Notes under the pieces: model-generated
Told to the model about the DNA's origin: nothing
Seen by the model: the letters and a program-made list of their open reading frames with translations, nothing else
Databases searched by the model: none
Position numbers and translations under genes: made by a program
Origin: Kribbella sp. VKM Ac-2568
GTDB lineage: Bacteria; Actinomycetota; Actinomycetes; Propionibacteriales; Kribbellaceae
Assembly: GCF_004345365.1 (NCBI RefSeq)
Contig: NZ_SLVF01000004.1
Span: 1-64,000 of the forward strand
Direction: 5' to 3'
Length of the DNA: 64,000 nt
Shown here: in pieces, positions 57,436 to 64,000 of the stretch
Numbering within the stretch: position 1 is the stretch's first letter
Layout of the letters: every line of letters begins with the position of its first letter

Positions 57436-58830
57436 ATGAGACGAGCCACCGGAGCCCTCACCACAGCAGCCCTGCTGACCGGGCTGCTCGCATTCCCCGG
57501 CAGCGCGGCCGCGGGGACGAAACCCCAGCCAGGGCGGCAGACCTACACCGGCGTGATCGACGGCGCCGAGTTCAAGGTCGAGACGCCCGAGCGCTGGAAC
57601 GGCACGCTGCTGATCTTCAGCCACCCCTACTACCCGGCGGGCATGCCGGTGTTCCCGCCCGGGCACGGCAACCGCGACGACAGCCAGACCTGGTTGCTCG
57701 AGCAGGGCTATGCGCTCGCCGCCTCGGACTTCAAAGGCCGGACCGGGTTCGTGGTCAAGGAGGCGGTCGAGGACCAGATCGGAGTACTCGGCTGGTTCGA
57801 GGACCACGTCGGCAAACCCCGGCGTACCGTCGCCACCGGCTCGTCGGGCGGCGGCGCGATCTCGCTGCTGCTCGCCGAGCGGTACCCGCGGCGGATCGAC
57901 GGCGTGCTGGCGATGTGCGCGCCGATCGACCTGTACGGTCAGCTGAACCAGTCGCTGGACATCAACTTCGCGCTGAAGATGTTGCTCGCACCCGATGCTG
58001 ACATCGACCTCGTCCGGGCGAAGGACCCGGCCGAGAGCGTACGGCGGCTCCAAGCCGTGCTGGCCGAGGCGGCCGAGACCCGGGCCGGGCGGGCCCGGAT
58101 CGCCTTGGCGAGTTCCTTCGGCAACGTGACCGGCTGGAACTCGGCCCACGACCCGATGCCGGGCTCGGTCGAGGACCAGGCCCGAGCGCTCGCGCAGCTC
58201 CACCAGTTCGGCACCATCGGGGTCTTCGGCGCGGTCGGCCAGGCGGATCTCGCCGAACACGCGGGTGGCAACCCGTCGTACAACGTCGGCGTCGACTACC
58301 GGCGGCAGTTGGCGAAGTCGGATCAGCAGGACTTCGTACGGAAGGCATACCGGGACGCCGGCCTCGATCTGGACAAGGACCTCGCCCGGTTGGCGGCGGC
58401 GCCGCGGATCAGCCCCGACCCGGCCGCGAAGCGATGGATGCAGCGGTACGCCGTGCTGCGCGGTACGACGCCTTCGCCGGTGGTCACCCTGCACAACACG
58501 GTCGACGTGGCCGTCGCCGACCACGAGCACTGGTACGCCGGGCAGGTCCGTGAGCACGGTGATCCCGGCCGCGTGCGGCAGTTGTTCGCCGAGCGCGCGA
58601 CGCACTGTGCCTTCAGCGTTGCCGAGGAGGCGGTTGCCCTGCGGACGCTGCTGACGCGGATCGAGACCGGGAGCTGGCCGAGCACGGATCCGGCGCGGTT
58701 GAACGGCGCGGCGGCAGCGCTCGGTGAGACCTGGAGCAAGGTCTTCGACTTCGCCGCCGGTGGTGACGCGGTCCGGCCGCCGGCGTTCACCGCCTTCCGC
58801 CCGAACCCCTTGCTGCGTCCCTCCCGCTGA
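57436..58830 (+). CDS. Secreted alpha/beta hydrolase (tannase/feruloyl-esterase-like)
   Basis: 464 residues from ATG 57436 (AAGGAG). Sec signal (LTTAALLTGLLAFPGSAAAG). The fold has LLIFSHPYYPAGMPVFPPGH, WLLEQGYALAASDFKG, the nucleophile elbow VATGSSGGGAISLLLAE (Ser), a late Asp in TLHNTVDVAVADHEHWYAG, and His in ERATHCAFS. The length and long insertions resemble tannase/feruloyl esterase and DUF6351-type secreted hydrolases. Likely acts on plant-derived esters or peptides outside the cell. Confidence 0.7.
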   Translation: MRRATGALTTAALLTGLLAFPGSAAAGTKPQPGRQTYTGVIDGAEFKVETPERWNGTLLIFSHPYYPAGMPVFPPGHGNRDDSQTWLLEQGYALAASDFKGRTGFVVKEAVEDQIGVLGWFEDHVGKPRRTVATGSSGGGAISLLLAERYPRRIDGVLAMCAPIDLYGQLNQSLDINFALKMLLAPDADIDLVRAKDPAESVRRLQAVLAEAAETRAGRARIALASSFGNVTGWNSAHDPMPGSVEDQARALAQLHQFGTIGVFGAVGQADLAEHAGGNPSYNVGVDYRRQLAKSDQQDFVRKAYRDAGLDLDKDLARLAAAPRISPDPAAKRWMQRYAVLRGTTPSPVVTLHNTVDVAVADHEHWYAGQVREHGDPGRVRQLFAERATHCAFSVAEEAVALRTLLTRIETGSWPSTDPARLNGAAAALGETWSKVFDFAAGGDAVRPPAFTAFRPNPLLRPSR

Positions 58831-58838
58831 CCGGGTGA

Positions 58839-58873
58839 ATCTCCAGGGTTCTCGGGGGAGGAACCCTGGAGAT
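58839..58873 (+). terminator. Perfect 13-bp hairpin terminator
   Basis: ATCTCCAGGGTTC (58839-58851) pairs with GAACCCTGGAGAT (58861-58873) over a 9-base loop, starting 9 bases after the hydrolase stop. It separates that gene from the DUF1707 gene. Confidence 0.75.
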
Positions 58874-58906
58874 CAGGACCGGGGGTCCGCGTTATCGTTG
58901 CGTCCC

Positions 58907-59584
58907 ATGGAGAACCTGCCCGAGCGATCGAACCCGCACGCCCACCTACGCGCCTCCGACACCGACCGCGACCAGGTCGTCGAGGTGCTGCGGGATGCGC
59001 TGATGGCGGGCCGGCTCACGCAGGACGAGCATGCCGAGCGGCTCGAGCAGACGCTCCAGGCGCGCACCCTCGGCGAGCTCGAGCCGATCACCCAGGACCT
59101 CGCCGTACCGGGTCAGCCGTTCCGTCCGGCCGCCGCCACGCCCGTGCCGTCGACGAGCCGGGTGCCGATCGAGGAGCCGGCGAACCCGCAGGACAGCTTC
59201 GACACCGTGATCGGCATCTTCGGAGGTGGCGAGCGCAAGGGCCGCTGGCGGGTGAAGCGCCGGACGAACGCGCTGGCGCTCTTCGGCGGTTGCGACCTGG
59301 ACATGCGGGACGCGATCTTCGAGGGTCGCGAGGTCACCGTCTACGCGTTCGCCGTCTTCGGGGGGATCGACATCACCGTGCCGGAGGGCGTGGAGGTCCG
59401 CAACCAGGGCGTCGGGATCTTCGGTGGTTTCGGGGGCCGGGGGACCACGGACATCGACCCGGCCGCGCCCGTCGTCATCGTCAAGGGCCTCGCGCTCTTC
59501 GGCGGCGTCAGCGGCCAGGCCGCGAAGCCCAAGAAGCGCAAGGGTGGCAACGAGGGCAACGGCCATCTCGGCCTAGGACACTAG
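58907..59584 (+). CDS. DUF1707 and LiaF-like membrane-stress protein
   Basis: 225 residues from ATG 58907. The DUF1707 domain at the N-terminus reads LRASDTDRDQVVEVLRDALM, AGRLTQDEHAERLEQTL. The C-terminal half is a LiaF/DUF2154-like beta-helix (IGIFGGGERKGRWRVKRRTN, ALFGGCDLDMRDAIFEGREV, GIFGGFGGRGTTDIDP). It has no transmembrane helix, unlike many relatives. Such proteins respond to cell-wall stress. It is conserved beside PMT, with which it converges (stops overlap by four bases, 59581-59584). Confidence 0.75.
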   Translation: MENLPERSNPHAHLRASDTDRDQVVEVLRDALMAGRLTQDEHAERLEQTLQARTLGELEPITQDLAVPGQPFRPAAATPVPSTSRVPIEEPANPQDSFDTVIGIFGGGERKGRWRVKRRTNALALFGGCDLDMRDAIFEGREVTVYAFAVFGGIDITVPEGVEVRNQGVGIFGGFGGRGTTDIDPAAPVVIVKGLALFGGVSGQAAKPKKRKGGNEGNGHLGLGH

Positions 59585-61275
59585 ATCCAGGACTTGAACC
59601 ACATCCGGCTGAGCCAGGCCGGGTGGGGGAGCACCTCGTCGGTCAGGATCGGCCAGATGTAGGCGAAGTTGAGCACCACCAGGACGACGAACGCCCCGAC
59701 CACCGCGCTGCCGATCAACCGGCGCGGGGTGGACGGCTGCATCGCCTGTCTGGCCGGGCCGAGGATCTTGCCGAGTGCCAGCGCGAGCGCCATCACCGTG
59801 AACGGGATCATCGTCACGGCGTAGAAGAAGAAGATCGGTCTGTCGTCGAAGGCGAACCAGGGGACCCAGCAGGTCAGATAACCCACGATCGGCACACCGA
59901 ATCGCCAGTCCCGCTGGCCGATCCACAGCACCAGCGCGGCGATCAGCGCGAGTGCGCCGCCCCACCACAGCAGCGGAGTACCGAGGGCGGAGATCACCGA
60001 CAGGCACTTCGTCCCGTCCGTGGTGTTGCAGCCCGCCGTACCGGGCTTGATGTCGTTGACCGCGTCGAAGCCGATCGGACGGGCGATGATCGGCCAGCCG
60101 GCCGGGTGCGACGAGTACGGGTGGGTGGCGTTCTTGATGTAGTCACCGGTGTGGAACGCCAGCACTTCCTGGTGGTAGTGGATCAGCGAGCGGAAGTCGT
60201 CCGGGACCACCTTCATCACGCCGTGCGCCGGGTTCTTGGACGCGTAGTCGTGGTCGTAGGCGTTGTCGTGCAGCAGCCAGCCGGTCCAGGTCGCCGTGTA
60301 GGTCACCACCGCGACGAGCACGATGCTGAGGAACGCCGGGATGCCGTCGACGAAGACGGACTTCCAGAACGCGTGCCGTACGCCGAGCGCGCGGCGGGCA
60401 CCGAGGTCCCAGGCGAAGGCGAGGATGCCGAAGCCGGCGATCACCCAGACCGCGGACCACTTGGTGCCGAGCGCGAGGCCGAAGCAGATACCGGCGGCGA
60501 TGCGCCACGGACGGATCAGCAGCCAGCGGCCGACCTTGCCCTGCAGCCCTTCGGGCCCCGCCTTGTCGAGGGAGTTCGCGTGCCGGCGGCGGGTCCAGTC
60601 GCGGTCGGCGACCAGGCAGGAGACGGCCGCGACCAGCCAGAACGCGAGGAACACGTCGAGCAGCGCGACCCGGGACATCACGAAGTGCAGGCCGTCGACG
60701 GCGAGCAGCACACCTGCGATACAGCCGATCAGGGTCGACCGGCTCATCCGGCGCACGGTACGGATCACCAGCAGCACGGTCAGGGTGCCGCACAAGGCCG
60801 GCATGAACCGCCAGCCGAACGTGTTCATCCCGAACAACTGCTCACCGGCCGCGATCATCCACTTGCCGACCTCGGGGTGCACGGTCAGGCTCGGGGTGTC
60901 CTTGAAGACGTCCAGGTTGCCGGCCAGGATCGCCTTGTCCGCGGCACCTTCCGGCTTGTCGATGAACTGCAGTGCGTACCCGTGCTTGAGCAGCGAGTAC
61001 GCGTCCTTGGCGTAGTACGTCTCGTCGAAGACGAACTTCACCGGGTTGCCGAGGTTCCAGAACCGCAGGAGCGCGGCCATCGCGGTGATCGCCAGCGTCG
61101 CGATCCAGCCGCCCTCGAAGTCCCGCGGCATCGGCGGGTAGAGCCGCTCCTTCAGCGGTGGCAACCGTCTTCCGAGGACGTCGCGCCCGAGCGTCTCACG
61201 CTGGTCGTCAGCACCCGTCCCGGCCTCGGCCGGCTTCGCGGTGTCGTCATCGATCACGGCAGTCACGCTGGCCAT
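59581..61275 (-). CDS. Dolichyl-phosphate-mannose-type protein O-mannosyltransferase (PMT)
   Basis: 564 residues from ATG 61275. A GT-C fold with about 11 hydrophobic helices. The first outer loop holds the catalytic Asp-Glu in VKFVFDETYYAKDAYSLLKH, and HPEVGKWMIAAGEQLFG follows. Later motifs include VLLAVDGLHFVMSRVALLDV and the outer loop YHQEVLAFHTGDYIKNATHP. It transfers mannose from polyprenyl-phosphate-mannose to secreted proteins in actinobacteria. The gene next door, rsmI, is its conserved neighbour; here a toxin-antitoxin pair lies between. Confidence 0.88.
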   Translation of the reverse strand: MASVTAVIDDDTAKPAEAGTGADDQRETLGRDVLGRRLPPLKERLYPPMPRDFEGGWIATLAITAMAALLRFWNLGNPVKFVFDETYYAKDAYSLLKHGYALQFIDKPEGAADKAILAGNLDVFKDTPSLTVHPEVGKWMIAAGEQLFGMNTFGWRFMPALCGTLTVLLVIRTVRRMSRSTLIGCIAGVLLAVDGLHFVMSRVALLDVFLAFWLVAAVSCLVADRDWTRRRHANSLDKAGPEGLQGKVGRWLLIRPWRIAAGICFGLALGTKWSAVWVIAGFGILAFAWDLGARRALGVRHAFWKSVFVDGIPAFLSIVLVAVVTYTATWTGWLLHDNAYDHDYASKNPAHGVMKVVPDDFRSLIHYHQEVLAFHTGDYIKNATHPYSSHPAGWPIIARPIGFDAVNDIKPGTAGCNTTDGTKCLSVISALGTPLLWWGGALALIAALVLWIGQRDWRFGVPIVGYLTCWVPWFAFDDRPIFFFYAVTMIPFTVMALALALGKILGPARQAMQPSTPRRLIGSAVVGAFVVLVVLNFAYIWPILTDEVLPHPAWLSRMWFKSWI

Positions 61276-61381
61276 CGTACGGAGCCCCCCGTACCACCGC
61301 CCCCCGACTCCACCCCCCGCGCGCCGGGCACCGGCTGTGGATAACGAGAATTCGCCTCGCGGACCTTCTACACTCTGTGAC

Positions 61382-61624
61382 ATGAGCACGCCACGAGAGG
61401 AGTTGCACGCGCTGATCGACTCGCTGCCCGAGAGCGCGGCGGCCGATCTGCTGGCGGAGCTTCGACTGCAGCGGCTTCGCCCGGACGGTGCGGAGGAGCC
61501 GGCTGATCAGCCTTCAGTTGCCTGGCCGCCGTCCTGGTTCGGTGCCGTCGAGGGCAGCCGCCCGGATCTGTCCGAGCACATCGATGACATCCTGCGCGCC
61601 GAGTTCGGTCGTCGCCCCGCGTGA
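61382..61624 (+). CDS. Antitoxin of a VapBC-type module
   Basis: An 80-residue protein. The N-terminal half MSTPREELHALIDSLPESAA and ADLLAELRLQRLRPDG is a short helix pair of the type found ahead of PIN toxins; the C-terminal part (WFGAVEGSRPDLSEHIDDIL) would bind the toxin. There is no clear ribbon-helix-helix motif. Its stop overlaps the PIN gene (GTGA, 61621-61624). Confidence 0.7.
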   Translation: MSTPREELHALIDSLPESAAADLLAELRLQRLRPDGAEEPADQPSVAWPPSWFGAVEGSRPDLSEHIDDILRAEFGRRPA

Positions 61625-62040
61625 TCGTTGTCGACACCGGCCCCCTCGTCGCAGCCGCCCTCTCCGGTGACACCAACCACAACCGCTGCGTAGAACTATT
61701 TACCTCCCTGCACCTGAACGCCGAGCAACTGGTCGTTCCGGCGTTCGTGGTGACCGAGGTCTACTTCCTGCTCGAGCGGGAGGGCGGACCGAAACTGGAG
61801 GCGGGTTTCGTCCGGTCGCTCGCGGCCGGTGACTTCGTCGTCGCGCAGGCGGACGCGACGGCACTCGATCGGATTGCGGAGCTCATCAGCAAGTACGCCG
61901 ACCTGCCGCTCGGGCTGGTCGACGCGTCCGTGGTGGCTCTTGGAGAGCAGCTTGGAGTTCAGGAGATCGCGACATTGGACAGGCGACACTTCAGCGTGGT
62001 CCGGCCCCATCACGTCAACGCGTTCACTCTGCTGCCGTGA
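61621..62040 (+). CDS. PIN-domain ribonuclease toxin (VapC-like)
   Basis: 139 residues from GTG 61621. The PIN acidic residues are in IVVDTGPLVAAAL (Asp5), FVVTEVYFLLERE (Glu) and LGLVDASVVALGEQL (Asp), with Asp in IATLDRRHFSVV completing the site. VapC-type toxins cleave tRNA or rRNA. Its stop overlaps the rsmI start (GTGA, 62037-62040), tying a housekeeping gene to the module. Confidence 0.85.
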   Translation: MIVVDTGPLVAAALSGDTNHNRCVELFTSLHLNAEQLVVPAFVVTEVYFLLEREGGPKLEAGFVRSLAAGDFVVAQADATALDRIAELISKYADLPLGLVDASVVALGEQLGVQEIATLDRRHFSVVRPHHVNAFTLLP

Positions 62041-62882
62041 CCGGGCGATTGGTGCTGGCGGGGACTCCTATCGGGGACTTTTCGGATGCTTCGCCGCGGT
62101 TGGCGCGGGTGTTGGGGGAGGCCGACGTGGTGGCCGCGGAGGATACGCGGCGGTTGAAGCGGCTGACGTCGGAGCTGGGGATCGCGGTCAACGGGCGGGT
62201 GACCAGCTTCTTCGAGGGGAACGAGCGGCAGCGGACGGACGAGTTGGTCGCCGCGCTGGTCGAGGGGCAGACCGTGGTCGTGGTCACCGATGCGGGGATG
62301 CCGAGCGTGTCCGACCCGGGGTACCGGCTGGTGGCCGCCGCGATCGAGGCGGGCATCGACGTCACCGCGGTACCGGGGCCGTCCGCAGTACTGACCGCGC
62401 TGGCGCTGAGCGGGCTGCCGGTGGACCGGTTCACGTTCGAGGGGTTCCTGCCGCGCAAGTCGGGGGAGCGGACGAAGCGGTTCCAGGAGCTCGCCAGGGA
62501 ACAGCGCACGATGATCTTCTTCGAGGCGCCACATCGGCTCGCCGCGTCGCTCAAGGACATGGCCGACGCCTTCGGAGCAGACCGCCGTACTGCGGTGTGC
62601 CGCGAGCTGACCAAGACCTATGAAGAGGTCAAGCGAGGCGGCGCCGCCGAACTGGCCGAGTGGGCCGCCGAGGGAGTCCGCGGGGAGATCACGGTCGTCG
62701 TCAGCGGCGCCGATCCCTCCGCCCGTGAGCTCGGGCCGGAGGAGCTCGCCGCCGAGGTCGCCGCGGACGAGGAGGCCGGCACACCCCGCAAGCAGGCCAT
62801 CTCCGACGTCGCCAAGCGCTTCAACGTCCCCAAACGCACCGTGTACGACGCCGTCCTGGCCGCCCGGGGCGCCGCGAAGTAG
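62037..62882 (+). CDS. rsmI: 16S rRNA (cytidine-1402-2'-O)-methyltransferase RsmI
   Basis: A 281-residue tetrapyrrole-methylase-fold enzyme that 2'-O-methylates C1402 in the ribosomal P-site. Motifs: LVLAGTPIGDFSDASPRLA (N-terminal glycine loop), VVAAEDTRRLKRL, VVTDAGMPSVSDPGYRLVAA, AVPGPSAVLTALALSGLP and FFEAPHRLAASLKDM. A C-terminal extension ends with a helix-turn-helix-like KQAISDVAKRFNVPKRTVYD. GTG 62037 overlaps vapC, so it appears translationally coupled to the toxin gene. Confidence 0.92.
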   Translation: MTGRLVLAGTPIGDFSDASPRLARVLGEADVVAAEDTRRLKRLTSELGIAVNGRVTSFFEGNERQRTDELVAALVEGQTVVVVTDAGMPSVSDPGYRLVAAAIEAGIDVTAVPGPSAVLTALALSGLPVDRFTFEGFLPRKSGERTKRFQELAREQRTMIFFEAPHRLAASLKDMADAFGADRRTAVCRELTKTYEEVKRGGAAELAEWAAEGVRGEITVVVSGADPSARELGPEELAAEVAADEEAGTPRKQAISDVAKRFNVPKRTVYDAVLAARGAAK

Positions 62883-62933
62883 CCGCTTGAGACCCTGGTC
62901 ATCGGCCCTGGTCCGGAGCACTACCCTTTTCCT

Positions 62934-64000
62934 ATGTCCGAGAAGGCCTTTTACGTCACCACCCCGATCTACTACGTCACGGCCCCGCCGCACATCGGCA
63001 GCGCCTACACGACGGTGGCCGGGGACGTCCTGACCCGCTGGCACGCCCAGCGCGGCGAGCGCAAGTGGTACCTGACGGGTACCGACGAGCACGGCGAGAA
63101 GGTGATGCGCAGCGCTCAGGCGCAGGGCATGACTCCGCAGGAGTGGACGGACAAGCTGGTCGAGGAGGCCTGGAAGCCGGCCTGGGCCGACGTGGACATC
63201 GACTACGACGACTTCATCCGCACCACCGAGCAGCGCCACACCGAGCGGGTCCGCGACTTCTGGCAGACGCTCTACGACAAGGGCGACGTCTACAAGGGTG
63301 AGTACGAGGGCCTGTACTGCGTCGGCTGCGAGGAGTTCAAGCTGCCGGCGGACATCCGCACCGACGAGGACGGCACCCAGCGGTGCATGATCCACGGCAC
63401 CGAGCTGGAGACGGTCTCGGAGACGAACTACTTCTTCCGGCTCTCCGCGTACGCCGACCGCCTGCTCGAGCTGTACGAGTCGCAGCCGGACTTCGTGGCG
63501 CCGGCCAGCGCGCGCAACGAGGTGATCTCGTTCGTCAAGCAGGGGCTGCAGGACCTGTCGATCACCCGGTCCACCTTCGACTGGGGTATCCCCGTGCCGT
63601 GGGACGAGAACCACGTCCTCTACGTGTGGATCGACGCGCTGCTGAACTACGTCACCGCCGCGGGCTACGGCACCGACCCCGAGCGGTTCGAGCAGCTCTG
63701 GCCGGTCGACGTGCACCTGGTCGGCAAGGACATCCTGCGGTTCCACGCGGTGATCTGGCCGGCCATGCTGATGGCCGCGGAGGTCGCCGTACCGAAGCAG
63801 GTCTTCGCGCACGGCTGGCTGCTGGTCGGCGGCGAGAAGATGAGCAAGTCCAAGCTGACCGCGATCGCGCCGCACGAGATCACCGACCACTTCGGCTCCG
63901 ACGCCTTCCGCTACTACTTCCTGCGGACCATCCAGTTCGGCTCGGACGGCTCGTTCTCCTGGGAGCACCTGAGCGCGGTCTACAACTCCGAGCTCGCCAA
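62934..64000 (+). CDS. metG: Methionyl-tRNA synthetase, 5' part
   Basis: The gene runs off the end of the window; 355 codons are present. It charges tRNA-Met. The class I signature is TAPPHIGSAYTTVAGD (HIGH-type) and KMSKSK is in LVGGEKMSKSKLTAIAP. The zinc knuckle region reads LYCVGCEEFKLPADI and TQRCMIHG. It starts 51 bases after rsmI, a conserved arrangement. The C-terminal anticodon-binding domain lies beyond the window. Confidence 0.95.
   Translation, partial: MSEKAFYVTTPIYYVTAPPHIGSAYTTVAGDVLTRWHAQRGERKWYLTGTDEHGEKVMRSAQAQGMTPQEWTDKLVEEAWKPAWADVDIDYDDFIRTTEQRHTERVRDFWQTLYDKGDVYKGEYEGLYCVGCEEFKLPADIRTDEDGTQRCMIHGTELETVSETNYFFRLSAYADRLLELYESQPDFVAPASARNEVISFVKQGLQDLSITRSTFDWGIPVPWDENHVLYVWIDALLNYVTAAGYGTDPERFEQLWPVDVHLVGKDILRFHAVIWPAMLMAAEVAVPKQVFAHGWLLVGGEKMSKSKLTAIAPHEITDHFGSDAFRYYFLRTIQFGSDGSFSWEHLSAVYNSELA

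Noticed and set aside
59290..61344. 684-residue plus-strand frame
   Set aside because: Antisense of the PMT gene in a high-GC region; no domain or start signal.
62010..63968. 652-residue minus-strand frame
   Set aside because: Antisense of rsmI and metG, both of which are clearly real.
1..64000. CRISPR arrays, riboswitches and rRNA genes
   Set aside because: No regularly spaced repeats, no recognisable riboswitch core and no rRNA sequence were seen anywhere in the window.

Overview
The window is high-GC DNA with actinobacterial codon use, dense GTG starts and 4-base stop/start overlaps. Its gene set (SepX/GlpR divisome protein, SigE-family and ECF42-type sigma factors, YcnI-CopC-CopD, PMT mannosyltransferase, streptogrisin-like protease, ECF regulators next to secreted hydrolases) fits a soil actinobacterium. 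The overall flavour is Nocardioidaceae/Kribbellaceae (Kribbella-like), but that is inference from gene content; no rRNA is present.

Two conserved chromosomal blocks frame the window. The first, about 21-32.2 kb, reads mscL, a SAF-domain protein, a FmdB-type regulator, DUF1203, penicillin acylase, 5-formyltetrahydrofolate cyclo-ligase, UTP-glucose-1-phosphate uridylyltransferase, GNAT, moeA-moaC-mog, a RimJ-like acetyltransferase, sepX and tRNA-Ala(CGC). The second, 58.9-64 kb, holds a DUF1707/LiaF-like protein, PMT, a VapBC pair, rsmI and the start of metG.

The rest is accessory and strongly eroded. Positions 1-13.9 kb are a scrap yard: an ATP-dependent DNA ligase gene split into two pieces 4.9 kb apart, a tRNA-Thr 3' fragment, a frameshifted epimerase, a truncated DUF3560 protein, a P-loop kinase stub, a MerR stub, an IS21 istB remnant, a ricin-lectin stub and IS481 transposase ends. 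Intact genes lie among them (SulP transporter, RelE/YefM-type pair, aldo/keto reductase, methyltransferase, GNATs, molybdopterin oxidoreductase). A 51-bp duplication of the tRNA-Arg(CCT) 3' end brackets 10.1-13.9 kb. Positions 14-21 kb hold a secreted protease, a SigE-family sigma factor with its META-domain membrane partner, lipoproteins and small hypothetical genes.

From 32.2 to 39.1 kb lies an island bounded by a 90-bp duplication of the tRNA-Ala 3' end plus its terminator. It carries an integrase stub at the tRNA end, two MITE-like elements, one of them split by a complete IS4-family element with a 10-bp target duplication, toxin/immunity-like scraps and two secreted proteins. Positions 39-58.8 kb hold DinB, DUF3800, GAF-LuxR, TetR/hydrolase (with a clear twin operator), the copper-related ycnI-copC-copD operon, a MarR/NADPH-oxidoreductase pair sharing a TGACRTGTCA operator, and an ECF42-type sigma factor with a YCII/DGPF partner. 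They also hold a locus at 52.7-55.7 kb with a Zur/Fur-like box, a PLP cysteine-synthase-like enzyme and a Rossmann-like DUF364 protein between deletion-truncated ABC and MFS transporter genes. That last locus is the best candidate for an undescribed system: a metallophore-like biosynthetic pair whose transport genes are decaying.
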